From positions 2,728,001 through 2,792,000 of the forward strand of contig CAUJLY010000002.1 of NCBI GenBank assembly GCA_963281155.1: a stretch of DNA of 64,000 nt. The letters are read 5' to 3'. The notes under the pieces were generated by a model, which was given only the letters and a program-made list of their open reading frames with translations, did no database searches and had not been told where the DNA came from. Origin of the DNA: Rhabditophanes sp. KR3021. Taxonomy: Eukaryota > Nematoda > Chromadorea > Rhabditida > Alloionematidae. The translations under genes were made by a program, and so were the position numbers. Below, in pieces: positions 13,801 to 28,800 of the stretch (its first letter is position 1; each line of letters opens with the position of its first letter).

Positions 13801-16800
13801 TATATTACAAACAAAATACGAGTAACTTACAATATCCAACACGCTTTCTGCTATTTCGTGATTCATTTTACCACAAAAATGTAATAGATTAATCTATAAG
13901 TAATCAAATGTTTAGATTAGCGCTTAAACTTTCGTGTTAAAACACTTTTGGTCTTGCAAAGAAAGTCGAAATCAAACGTCACTTTGCAGAAAACTGGCAT
14001 GAAAAGATTGCGTCAGTAAGTAGAAACATAATAAAGAAGATGTAATAAGTGTGGTAAAAAATGTGATAAATACATCGGCTTTTTATATAGCAATAGATTA
14101 TTGGAAAATTTTAGATAATTGAATAAATACTAATGTTAAAAAGAGAGCTTATGGATGAATCCTAAAACTTCAATAAAGATAAATTACTCATTTGATTGGA
14201 ACACATGCTTAATCAATATAAATTATTACAAAATAACTCCCGTACAGCCAAGAATATCGATGATGGTCAACTCTTCACGGCAAGTCTCAACTTTAGACTA
14301 TATGTCATCAGCTACATATGTGGTGGTGACTCTAATGATCCGAATTACACAGATGAGCGTCAGCAAAGAATTTATACTTAAATGAGTTTAATTTCAAAAG
14401 AACAAATTAAACTTTAACAAATTAAACTTTAACAAATAAATGTACGTGTGAGTATAATTACCAGCACAAAATAGGGGTCCAATGCTCATAATAAAGTTAT
14501 GAGTTCCTTGATTACCCAACATAATTTGCTTGATTAACATTGTACTAATATCGGCATATAGCTTACAACACGTTGCGAAAATCCAGAAGTTCTTCCACAT
14601 ACTATAATCATGTTTTAAATTAAAGTGCTCTAGAATTCCCATCATCCCTTGATTTAGCGTAGAGAGTTAGGACATCTGGGGAGTTATAGTAAAGGGTGTT
14701 CATATATAAGACTAAAATAACTACAACAGCAAGTTTCAACTAATGAATTTCAACTCAACACACGCACAAGAAATATAAGTGATTGCAAATTGACTTCGAC
14801 ACGACCGTCTTTCAATCAAAAAATATTAATAATGATTAACCATTTTTACATGACTAGCCTTAATTTTCATCCGTAGAGTTTATTTCATCAATTGCTGATA
14901 ATTAAATGTGCGAGTAGTGCTCTATCCTTAGCTAACCAATCCTCAGCATGGAGCGTATTGAAAGTTCTCTAGAATGTTCCTACCTTCACAATCTTAATAC
15001 CCATATCCATAGTACATTTAGAGATATAAACCATTCTAAATTGCTCTAGATACTGTCGAATGTGATCTTACTAACATAATTTATAAATCAACTCATTATT
15101 CATCGTTCGAACCCACTTTTGCTATGGTTGTTATTCTTCTGGTAGTTGCGGTCGTTTACTTATATCGCAAAGTTGAAGCCTTAACAAAATTGCAAAATGA
15201 AAATTTCAGAGTTTCTTTTGCGAGTCAAAACGTGGCTATTTTGGATATCAATTCGGGTTAAATTTGTTATTATACATTAACATCAAAGCTCATTTTAAAT
15301 AAACAATTTCTATTCACACGTAATGTTAATGATACTTATTTTCTTAATCATTTTATAAAGAATAGCTATTTTATTTATAAAAACAAATTAAATGTTTGTG
15401 TGTCCAAATGTAATCCATTTGTTGCAAATATAGATTATGTTTTTATATTATAATCGCTGATCTAAACGAATCAACGCTATCTTATTTAGAATAATATTTT
15501 AAAGGATAGAAGAATGATTTTGAAATGTTTATTTTTTTATGAAAGAGATCGAATATAAATATTTATTTAAATAATACTGTAAGTCAAATAAGTCAAAATA
15601 TACATATTATGAAAAATATTAATAAATATTAAATAAATTTATTGCTCTTTTTGTTCTTCGAAAAATTCCTTCATATCCAGAGGCAATTGAGACATATTGC
15701 AGGTATTTCCAACAGGGGAGTTATATTGTCCAATTTTCTTACGTTGTCTTTTCAGGATAGTTTTCTTAATCAAGTTGGCTGAAACAAGACTGATTAAATG
15801 TGCTCATTTTTCATTTAAAATATGTTTATTTAATGTATTTATGTCGCCACAATAATTCAATTTTTGAAAACATTTATACTTCCTCAATTTTAAAAGTAAA
15901 AGATGAGTCACAAAAATGATGATCCCTTAGTAAGAAGTGTCGCAATAAGACAAGAAATTGTAGCTTAAGGTAAGTTGTCAACCATCAAACATAATCACTG
16001 TTGCAAACGCGGAGGTATTAAGCCAAGCATTGTCAAGAGTTTCTACAAACGGAACACCTCAATTAAATCTGTAATAGGAATATTTGCTTTTAGTAAAAGA
16101 TGTCAACGATTACTTGAACGAAAATGAATATGACATAATGAAAAGTTACAATCATGATGATGCTAAAAAGTATCATGACAATACGGAGTTGCAATGAACA
16201 AGTACAACGAAATCTTCTTTGCACGTTTGGGTAAACTTAGAAATTCTCTGAGCAATTGCACTCCTGGCCTAACATCTGTCCTTGAATCGACTGACGATTG
16301 TCGGCATTATGGAGTTATTAGAAAGTAATATAAAGACGCTGATTTCAGTATCCTGTTGGATGAGAAGTTAAAGAAGTGGTTTAACTTATTGTTGGTTCAA
16401 CACCTCGAAAAGCTAGTTATAGGTCAAGAAAGTTACAAGGAAGCAAGTATCAAATACGACATCCTCTTACAAATCGGTAGGAGTACACCAATTCCGTCAA
16501 AAGAAAGATTTGTAGCTAATTATGAAAAACCAAAGAATCTCAGGACTCTTTATGTTCTATCCAAATTATTATTTGGGAACGATTGAGTTTTAAAAGGATT
16601 GTATGACTCTCATAGAAAGAACAATGAAAGCACCTCTTATCGAGGTTTAGTGCACGACAGTAAATTAGGCCACAAATTAATTACAGAGATTGGGGAAAAT
16701 GATGAATTTTGGGCGTTAGTTGTAGAAATATAATAGTATCGAATAATACTGTGTTTTCTTTTAATATTTTTACCCCTTTTAATAAACGTCTTGATATTCA

Positions 16801-19800
16801 TTATTATCTTTGACTGTTTTAAAAATTACCTAAAATTAAAATAAAATTAATTAAAGTAGTTAAGGAGACACTGACCTGGTCTTGGACGTTGGTTGGCTCT
16901 AAAGTAAAGATTACATGAATTGCATTCTGGCTCTCCGCTGTTACTTCTTCTCCATAAAGTAGTCTTTGTCGTTTTACAGTTAACACAAACACTGTCAGAA
17001 TGAATTGAAACTCTCTTGATGGCATTTTTTCTTTTGTTAAAATTCATTTCACCATGGTGAGAACGATTATCCATTGAAACTTGGATTGGAGATCCATTAC
17101 GATTTATGATTTGTGCCATGGGATGCGCTGTAGGAGGCATTGAATCGAAAGAAAGATAAGGATTATGAGGATACGTTTGATAAAACTGGCTTCCAATTGG
17201 ATTGGCTTGCATTTGAATTGGAGATGTTCTGTGCAAGTTAGCAGGAACATTGTCAAACATACAAGGATTAACTTGGATATTCTCCATTTTTATCGTGGGA
17301 CTTTGGAAAGATCTGTTAAAAGGACTCGGTTGATATTCAGGAGAAGAACTAGGAATTTGCTGAGTAGAAGCAATTCTAATATGCTTTGAAGAGAAGACAT
17401 TTGGATTAACATTTGCTCCATACATATTCGGCGATTTTGAAAAAGAAGTTGAAAATGATCGGTTAAAATCGTTTTGAACATAGGGATTCTGGCTATATGA
17501 AAAGTTCGGGTAACCATTTTCAGATTGCTTTATCTCCATAATGTTTGGTTGTACATTTTCCTGCTTTGGATATGAAATTAATTTAGAATAAACATTACCG
17601 TTTCCATTGTAGGTTTGGTACATTTCCTGTTGAGCATTACCATAGCTGAATTGTTGATTATTTATGCAATCAGAAAAAGCATTGAGATTGTTGGTATTCA
17701 TAACTGGATAATAATGTTGAAACAAGAGAATAAGTTGTTGTAATTAAGTTTAACAACTATTACATTTTATATACCAATTCATATCTTCCCTTTGATTAGA
17801 TTAATTCACCTTTATCAAGTGAGTACTAACCCTCTTCTTAATTGTCAAGATAGGTTATTCGCCGTCTTTTAATGTTCTACACTAAGCATGGGAACCAAAG
17901 ATAATGTCAATAACATGTCAACAACATGATGGTACTATCTAACTATCTATAACACACGTGCATAAGAAACATGGGCACTTTGTAACTTATCCTAATTAGC
18001 AAATTTAAACATACAATCACTATTGCATACCTCAATTATGATTTAAGTTATTATACTTAAAAAATAGCAAAGTTATTTAATTTTTAAAACTACAAAAATG
18101 TTATTTTTAAATTCAAACGTTTATTCTTTTACATTTTAATTAAAATAATCAAATATTTAATAATTTGGGAAGTGTTTTATATTTTAGAATATAAGTTCGC
18201 TGTCAAGCATCAATTTAATTCGATAAACATACTTGTACCTCCGTCAGTTATCAATGTTTAAATGAAATAGAATAAGACATACCGTAAATAATGATTGAAA
18301 ATTATTTCGTTGAAGATATTTAGATTGAAAATACCCCATAATATTTCTCAAATATTGACTAAATTCTAACACGTACGAGAATATGTATTTGTTTATGGAA
18401 CATAGTAACATTTGTTAACAATGGCAATGGCGAAGGGAAATTGAGTATTTATGCCGTTTGAAAATCTAATCACAAGATTCCAGTATTATCACATAACTGA
18501 TATCTGCAGTAATCAATTTGTTGAAAATACACAAAATGTATGTGATTAGTTAATTTCTTTAACAGATTCCAAATATTTATCAAAGTTCACGCATTATTTG
18601 AGTTAAAATAAATTGGTAGTTTTGATTTTTAGTTATTTATCCTTAAACCACAATTTATCATATTCAAAATTGATTATCTAATAAGTTATTTGCCCACATG
18701 TGCAATACATGTTATCATGTTTGCCACAATCATAAATTATATCCGGAGATAAATACAAAACATCAATCAAAAACACTGCCGTGAAACATTAATTGCATAA
18801 CCTACTATTCATTGGGACATTCACATGCCTTTAACTTTTAAGTAAATAAAACTTACTAGTGCTATTTATTCAAATAATATTCTATTGTCATTAAATATTT
18901 AGGTTTGAGCAATACAGGCAGATCATTGCAAAATTAATTTTTTTGACGGCATACATATGTTTTTTATGATTGCAACATTTGATTGAACCTTTTATTAATT
19001 TTTTAACAAGTTATAAATCTTACAATAGGGTGTAAAAATTTAAATGCATATTCAAATGAGGAGGAATAATTTATTGTATTAAGACAAGTCAAAATGTGCA
19101 TTAACATAAACAATACTACATATGTATTTGAACATGAAATTATTTATTTTATTATTATCACTTTTAACGAATTAAATATTAAACGAGAAAGCCACGTAAG
19201 TTTGTTTCACTTTCAAATGACTCTTTCAAAAAAGACAGCATTTTATCAAAGAATTCATTTATAAGACCAGGATTCTGCTTGAACGATGCCATTGAATCAA
19301 AAATTTGTTCCTTGGTTGTGAATCCTAGATATGTTATAAAGCAATAAGCTTGAATTTCTTGGAATATTAGCGGGTAATACAAACAGGCAGGTATTAATAA
19401 TTTAATTGAATCTCCTGAAAATAAATTCATTACAGACCCATTGATTTTGGTTAAATGGTGAACAAGTGGCTTGCATATCAATTGATCGGACAACTATAAA
19501 TATGACTAATTAATATATGTATATTTTAAACTTACTGAGATCAAATTAAGGCAGGTATCAACTGTTTCGACTTCAATGCATCTTTGGCCCTTGCATCCTG
19601 ATATGAAATGAATAAACTTTTTAAAATCTTCCCATGTAGTTATATCTGTTAAATGATCTTCAAAATAAAAGATCGAATCATTTGAATCTCTGAATTTGCT
19701 CTCAAAAAGCATTTTATAATAGGTACATGTGTTGCATAAATTTTCTTTAGACACGTACACTATTTCATTTAATTTTCTATTCTTGAAAGTTATATAGTCA

Positions 19801-22800
19801 ATTAAATTTTGATTGTTATTTTCTGGTAATAAACATTCATATTCACAGTTATCGTCTGCATCTTCTTTGGGCACTTCGAGTGCCTTTATAAATATGACTT
19901 TGGAAATGAGAGTATTCAAAGTAACAATAATTTCAAAGAAAATGTCCACATTTTTCTCTCCCAAACTGTTGCATTTATCAATATTTTCATCATCCTTTAG
20001 AATTGACTTGGCTTTGTTGACTAAATAACTAATAGGATCATGTATTAGATGCAAAATTGTTTTTCTTTTTAATCCCCTTATAAGACAAATAAATGCTATG
20101 AAAGCATTTGCAATTCTATCTGGATCTCCAGTTCTGATCTCAACATCTATAAAAGACCTTTAACAAATATTAAAAAATCGAATTTTGTGATAGTGATTAT
20201 TATAATTTTTGTTTTCATGAACATTCTTCTAATATAAACAAATCTTCCTAATACTTTACTCAAATGTATTAAAGGTTGAAAAAATATAATCTGCCTTAAA
20301 AATTTTTTATCAATATTTATACTAATATAAATAAAGTGAAATGGTTCTTGCACTATTTTAACCTATTAAGGTATAAAAAAGAATCCAATCTACTACACCC
20401 AAAGCTATTATCAAACTTAAGAGTAACTAATAGTGATCGCTTACTCGTTTGTTCTTAATTTTGCCATCAGTTTCCTAGTTATAGGATGAATAATGGAATG
20501 GAATTGCAGAACATTGAAAATGGTCATTACATCAAGATTACCTTTAAAGTTGTGTATCTATTGGATGGAATCCAACGAAGCTCCAAGGAAAGAGCAGCAT
20601 TCAAGCCGTATAGACATCTTCGTCCTAGTGAATATGGATCCGCCATCTGGCTGATATGTAAGTTCAATCCAGTTTACTAGTTTCTGGAAGACGATTTGCC
20701 CGACACATTGAAAACAATTATACCTCGAAGCCTTGTGTGAAAAATGGTGAAATCTATTGGTTAGTGAACCTGAAGACTTGAAATAATGAGGATGAAGGTT
20801 TGTGCATAAAATGTATCTACCTTTTAGTAGCCACTGCTTTTCACGGACCCAAATCCTCACCACCTGATCAAGTGAACCATATTAATGGTGATATTCTTGA
20901 CAATCGTGCAGCTAATTTGGAATGAACAACAGGAAAAGGAAATTGTCAAGATGTACGTGTTACTGGGCTTTGGGTAGTATTCTCGTCTAAGTGGTAGAAA
21001 CATTAAAGAAAAAGATACACGATGCTACTCTAAGGAAGTCTGAAAGATCTTTTTCTGGAGAGAACAGAAAACTATCTACAAGGTTGGAAACACGGGAGGC
21101 AGAATCAAAAATGATGTTCAGGGTAATAACAAGACCTGGTTGAATCCTACTTTGAATGTTAAAAGTTATTTTGTTCGTGCCTTAAGTCTTCTTGATGGAA
21201 TCAAGATTACAACGGTTTATCACATAGTTTGTAGGTTTTACATCAAAATCCTCTTGATCTTCCCTTTGTTGATCATTTCGATCGCATTAAAACAACGAAC
21301 GATATTGAAAGTGATGGTGAAGATGACAAACCCATCGGGATGAAATGATTCATAATTACGATGCTCATGAGAAAGAAGATATCGTCAAACGAAACCTCCA
21401 ATTAACTTAGGATGATGAATGGGTTGAAATACATTCTTCTAGCGAAGAAGCTGTCAAAAAATGACACCGATTGCGATATAATTGAAAGAATTCAAGTGGA
21501 AGTTCAAAGAAGAACTTTATAGAATATTTAAAAAGCTTAGGATGTGCTTTTTTGCCATTTATGTATTATATTCTAATTCCTAATTTTGTAAATTAGAAAG
21601 TTTGTCCCTAACTATTTTCACGTGTTTTGCTAGAATGCCACCAATGGCTTATACGAAAGAGATATTAAAATGTGCGGGGTGATTTAGTCGCAACAAAAAA
21701 TACTACTTACCATCCAAATTCTGTATCAACTAAATTTGAACGAAAGTCCTTGTACAATTCTCTCCCAAATTGCCTTTTCTGTTCACAGCAATCACAAGGA
21801 ACTGCTCTAATATGCAGCATACAATTTCTTCTAACTAATTCTTGCAATATCTTGAGATGGAATTTGTTTTTTAATAAAGTATCTATGACAGGCGATGATT
21901 TAGCTATTCTTTTTAAACCTCTTGCTGCTTTTTGGTCAAAAATAGGACTAAATGCTAAGTACTTTATCCATATTGTTAAAGTGTCATTTGTAACTAGGTA
22001 TTTGTGGTTTTTAACGTCATGCGTCTGCCAAGAAACAACACAAAATGAAGCCATAGCCATTTTCTCTTCATACTTTATTTGATTCATTACTTCAATTTCA
22101 GTAAAAGTATTTTCATCTTGGTAAAAATTCTTAAATCCCAAGATATCTTCTTTAACTGAATCTCCATCTGTTGACTTGGGCGAAAAGGAAGGAGATCTAC
22201 TTGATGGAGAGGGTGATTTGTTGACTGGTGAAGTAGTAGACGCTTTTTCATTTTGTCGACCGGTATAATAATAGTTTGAAGTGAGTGCGGGTTTAACTAC
22301 TTCAAATGGTGGTGAAAACGGTCGAAAAATATCCCCATCTTTGATTTTGATATGACATGTCATCGGTGTATGACTGAGATAGGCAGTTGTGTCTTTTAAT
22401 ATTGCTCTGAAAGTGGACATCAATGGTTTATCATTAAATTATCTTCTATACTATTTTATCCTAAATTATTTGTGTCCTAACTATTCTTTCAATAAACTCT
22501 GGCCTATGGCAAAACATTTTGTTATTTTTAAGTTCCTTACCTAAAAAGGTCTCCTTTCATACATAAATATGCGATTCCAACAGAATCGTGTATAAAGTGT
22601 CTTAATGCTTCGTAAAGTAAGCATTTTTCAACAACATCATTGCTTGTCAACAAATGATTTATTATTAAATCAAGACCAGAATATTCTCGTAACGTAACGC
22701 GACCCCAGGCATCCTGAGCAAAGTATGACAATACTTTCCAAAACGAAAGACATTCTTTACCATTGTCAATGAATGATATTAAACCTGACGTACCAATTGC

Positions 22801-25800
22801 TTCTCTTACATCATGCGATTTGTTTAAAATAGAGCAAATACATCTTGACCATTCTGAATCTTCGGTCTCTTCATTAACATAGCCTTGTAGTTTGCTTAAC
22901 AAAAGTGTCGGGCATTGTGTGATCGCCAATTGCTTTCCAGCAACTGTTTTCATGTAGGAAAAGGTAAAGTAGAGTATTTTGATTAAATCCTCTTTGTACT
23001 TAGTAATTTGTTCTTCTACTAAAATCATTTCTCCGATCCGTTGAATAGCAGAATTGTTAAGAAAGGCTGCAGGAAACTTCATTGATGCAAAGTTTTTAAA
23101 TATCTTTATAGCATTTTCCTTTTGATTTTCATCTTCTGCTCCCAAAAAGTCAGCTATTTTGGAAAGTAACGTGTCATTCGTTGTGAAATAGACCATTGTA
23201 CACGGAGCCAAGATTAAATTCCCGACTAACCTAAGTATATTATTCTTAATTTTATCGAGCACGTTGTCTTTCTTCAGCAATTGTTCCAGTGTAGAGAATA
23301 AAATAGCTGGGTTTCTGGCTTTGCTCATATATAATTTGGCGGCAGATGAATAGTAGCACAAATTAGCAATAATAGAAATAGCCTCCTGTAAAACTTTTGA
23401 TTGCTGCTTATCCGCGTTGTATTCATTATTGTTAACTATTTTATAGAATAAATCAACGAGCACAAATATTTGACTCAATATTTGTTCATTTTTTGACTCA
23501 TCGTCAATCTTTGTTTTGCAAAACTTCTAAAAATAGATGAAACATATTATTTTTACGCACATCTCCAACTCACTTGCTTGATAAAAGATAAATCTTTTAA
23601 AATGGCCAAATAATCTTCTGTTTTAAAGGATTGAAAGACAAATTCGGATGCAGATACATCCTCGCTGTTTTAACTTTCTTCTTTTAGCATTCATGATTGC
23701 GTATTCGCGAAAAATGAGATGTTTTTACATCAAATAGCTTTATATACTTTGTGTTTGACAACAATTAAGTCGACACTAGACTAAACGTTGCACCAATTTT
23801 CGGAACAAGAATCGATGTCGTCATCAGCTGACAGCAGCAGTTGTTTAAATTGAATGTGTTCAGATATTGTAAGAATCTGGACAGAGATAACAATTTGAAT
23901 ATCTATATTGTTTTATGCAAATTTAACATATTCTAACGAGCTGGGTCATTTTAGTGCCACTTAGAAATTAGAATATAATTGTTTACTTATTTATCGGTAT
24001 TTTAAATTTAAATAACTGGTCTACAAGGAGGATATAATTGAAAAACGATTAATTTAAAGTTAAATCAAAAATGTTGATGCCACATGATGGAATAAATGGT
24101 TGACATGTTTAATTGTTTTCCGTTGAATCGTATCTGTATATTTGCAGTATCCATTTGATTGCACAGTCCATCTTTATGATGAAATTGACTAAGTAATGCA
24201 TGCTAATATTTATATTGACAAATATAATCGTTTCGTCAATCAAATAACAAATATGGTAACAAATATAATACAAAAAATATTTTATGAGCGTCTTACCTTA
24301 CAGAGTAAAAGCTTCACCTTTAAGTTAATAGATTAGTCATTTGTGATAAGCATTTATTTCATTGATTAAAATATTATTATTAAGGTGAACATTCAAGACC
24401 TTATTTTTATTCTATTTTTTAATCATGTTTGGGTCAAACTTCACAGCTTCAAATATTATTAATACCAAATTGATTTGCTATTTTTTACTTTTGTCAACAA
24501 TATGTGTAACAGTGCAATGTTTTTCAAAATGGGATAATAGTCATATAACAAAAGAATATGAAAATTCTTTCTGCAGAGGCAAATCCAACTTGAAAATTAA
24601 AAGTGTACTTATTAATGTTATTAAATACGATTTTTTGGAAGATAAATGCTATACATATTCTGCTAATATGCTTTCCTGGTCTTATTTGAAAATATATGTT
24701 TGGGACAAATGGTATGCTTACTCTCACAAACCACATAGCTACGTACCAAAATGTTTAAATGATAATAATTATTACTATGTAGGTAATAATTTATGGTTAT
24801 CACGTTTTCCTAAGGAGAACAACAGAGGTGATAATTCCGAAGAGGATAAGAATATAATGAATAGGTTTATATCTGAAGCATGCGACGATTTAATGAAAAA
24901 TGTATTCAAAGTCGGAAGTCACGATACTTTAAGTATTACTGAAATAAACAAATTTATTCTTGAACGGTTTGGAAATGAACAAGTTAGAGCAATAAATATC
25001 AGTAACCAACTAGAATTTGAACATTTCGAAATATATAAATATGTGGATGTAATTAGAAGTAAGAGAATTAACGATACCTGTTACAAAGATTTCCCAGTAA
25101 TAATTAATAGTCATACGACTATGTTTACACAAAATGGAATAGATTTAAAAAACAATTCAGATATTATAGCTTGTCAATGTAAGGATTTAGTTGATACAAA
25201 AGCGCCAATATATTGTCCAGAAACAGCCAAAAATATTTTGCATACCTATTTTATTGGTAGTTTAATACTCAATGTACTTTTGAGCTTCTTAATTATTGTA
25301 TTGGCTATATCCATTTGTGTATTGAAATGTAGAGCAAAAAAATTTAATAATACTACAGTTTTCCATAACGATGAAGAAGGACTTATTATGCCAGAAGATG
25401 AAAAATAAATGTTTTGATAAAATAATATCACCTATTAAATTTAATAAATGATATAATATTCATGCATATATTGTCAGCATTACAGTCAACTTTTATATAA
25501 ATCAAATGAGACATTTTTGTTAATACGTTCTAATAAATAAATCAACAGTAAAATATATAACCTTCCGGATAAATAGTTTTCATTGTGCTCGTTGATTGAA
25601 TCACAGCATAATGTTTTCTAAAAAAATAATAAAACTCACTTTATTATGATTAAAATATTAGATCTAAATATGATGAGATATCGTTTATTTTAGGCCGAGT
25701 CTAGCAGAGGTGCAAGACTAGACCGACCAACGAATGATTTGAGCAAGCCCAAAAACATTCAAGTCCCAAAAATAGTTCAATCACATAATCCTCGTAGAGG

Positions 25801-28800
25801 ATTTTACTGCGATGAAACAGTAAAGAACAGATACTACACTTTGATCTGAGCTAAAAAGCTCGAGAAGCGATAACTGTACATAAAAACAGCTTTACATAAG
25901 CTGATCTGTCGTATTGGATGGGATGGGTTAGATTTAAGCACACCAAAAACATAGCACTATTACGTACATAAAAATATTGGCATATATATCGATATTATTA
26001 CAAATTATTAAGCTTCGGTGATAAACCTAATTTTGATTGCAAAAGTAATTGCATACGCTAATTTTAATCACGTGTAATAAATTGTTGGCCCGTTCGTCCT
26101 AATCTTTTCTTATTTTGCACAAGCGTGAGTTCTATAAAGTTCACATTATGTGACCTTTAATTTTAATATTTAATATCAAGAGGGTAAGTTCTTTACTTAA
26201 AATTAACAATTAATTAAAACATTTAGTTGCAGACCATCACATAATAGAGTAATTTCTTGGATGGATCGTCCTTTGATAGACTCCTTAAGTATCCTAAATT
26301 CATACTTCGAATCTCAATTGTAAATAATACTTAAATTCGTTTAAAAATTTGATACTTGTAATAAATTTTTTGTATTCGAAATTTGACATCTTTATCTTTA
26401 AATATCACCTTAATTTATTATTTGTTCAATTGTTGTAATGAAGACTAAACTTTTGCGACTTGATTGAAAATTATCTGAAGCAAACTTAATAATTTACTTT
26501 CGCTTATTTAGAAAAATATAGTTTATTTGTAAATTTAAAAGTTATTTGCATGTTATTTGTATGGTATTTACATGTTATTTGTATGGTATTTAGAAATGAT
26601 CAAAAACGAATCACACCTTAATTTATTTTACTGAAGCAATTAAAAAGACAAAATAATTAGTATTATAATAAATGAGATAATGTTGATCAAAGCATTTAAA
26701 CTTAATTTATTCGCAGTTCCAAGCAGGTAAGATGTGTAGTTAAAAAGAACAGGTAACCACATTAGGTCGGGAAGCTAATACTCCTCTTCATTTCCTGCAT
26801 CATTACTGTCTTCGGAGACTTCAGCGTAATCGCGCCTAATTTGTAAAAACCATTATTTAATCAATCTTTCTATAAACTTACTCGAGAGCAGCAAGATCTT
26901 CACGGGCTTCTGAGAATTCTCCTTCCTCCATTCCTTCTCCTACGTACCAATGGACGAATGCTCTCTTGGAATACAAGAGATCGAAACTTTGATCTAATCT
27001 TGCGAAGGCAGAACAAATAGCGGTGCTAAAATTAAATAGATTAAAATGTGGGTCATCGTTAGAGATTACATACCTGTTGGCGAGCATGCACACACTACGT
27101 GGTGAAGCCGCGAGCTCAGAGTTCTTTGGAGTGTGTTGAGGCTCAAAGTTAATTCCAACCTGAAATCATATTATCATTAGTACTGTTTTAAAATCCGCAT
27201 GACATTTAATTTAAAAAACAACTTACTTTGAATCCGCAAGGAGACCAGTCACAGAAGACGAGTCCTTTCTTTTGCTTCAAGACTTGAATTGCCTCATTAA
27301 CATTCTTCGAGATAACTGAACCTCTGTAGAGCAATGCAACGGACATGTACTTGCCTTCGGAAGGATTGCACTTGACCATTTGATTTTTAGTTTCAAAGCA
27401 CATGTTAGTGATCTCTTGGACTGAAAGAGACTCATGGAAAGCTTTTTCGGCAGAGAGAATTGGGGCAAAGGTAACTAAAGAGCATTGTTAATACATACAA
27501 ATCTAAACTTACCCAATGGGAAATGAATTCTTGGGTATGGAACCAAGTTAGTCTGGAACTCATTCAAGTCAACGTTCAAGGCCCCGTCGAATCTCAAAGA
27601 AGCAGTAATTGATGAGACTACTTGAGCAATCAACCGATTGAGGTTGCTGTATGAAGGTCTGCTGACTCCGAGATTGTTTTTGCAACTGAAAATGACACGG
27701 TCAAATAAGTACAGACTAGAAACTTACATGTCATAGATAGCTTCATTGTCGACCATGAAACTACAGTCGGAGTGCTCCAAGGTGGTGTGAGTTGTAAGGA
27801 TGGAGTTATAAGGTTCAACGACGGCAGTTGAAACTTGTGGAGCGGGATAGACGGAGAATTCAAGCTTGGACTTTTTTCCATAGTCGACAGACAATCTCTC
27901 CATAAGAAGCGATGTGAATCCGGACCCAGTACCTCCACCGAAACTGTGGAAGATCAAAAATCCTTGTAACCCCGAGGAATTCTCCGCCTGCTTCTTGATT
28001 TTATCCATAGTGCGATCAATGATTTCCTTTCCAACGGTGTAGTGACCACGAGCGTAATTATTGGCAGCATCTTCTTTACCACAAATGAGCATGTCTGGGT
28101 GGAAAAGTTTCTTATATTCTCCGTTTTTGATCTCATCGATGACGGAAGGCTCTAAGTCAACCATGACAGCTCTTGGAACGTACTGACCCCTAACAAAATT
28201 AGTTATTAAAAAAAAGCATCTCCATCAAATAATAATACCTGGAAGTTTCGCTGAAGAAGGTAGTGAATGAGTCATCGGTTGCACTGTTCACCTTTTCAGA
28301 TGGCATAGTACCGTCGGGTTGAATTCCATGCTCCAAACAATACAGTTCCCAGCAAGAGTTTCCGATCTGTACTCCGGCTTGGCCAATGTGGATTGAGACT
28401 ACTTCGCGCTAAAAATGATATGGAAATACAGGAACACTTATTAACACGGAACATACCATTTTTATTGATCAAAGGAGTTGATGATAGTCCAACGGCTTGA
28501 ATATGTTACAACTGAAAAGATATATGTGTAACTTTAAATAATTCAACAAAATTTAGTTATAACACGCAAAGAAGAAAGTATGCGTCAGTAAATTTGACAA
28601 TGATAACAGACAAAAATTATGTTGCAACATAAATGATTACATAGTATGACGCAACGTGGCCAACTTTGTCATCATTAAGTTAAAGTTTGGGATGGTTAGA
28701 AAAGCGCATAATCTCTTAAACGGAATTAGAAAACATGATGGGAAAGAGTCACTTTATGAATGTCAGTACATACACATACGTATAAAAATTGCAGTACTGG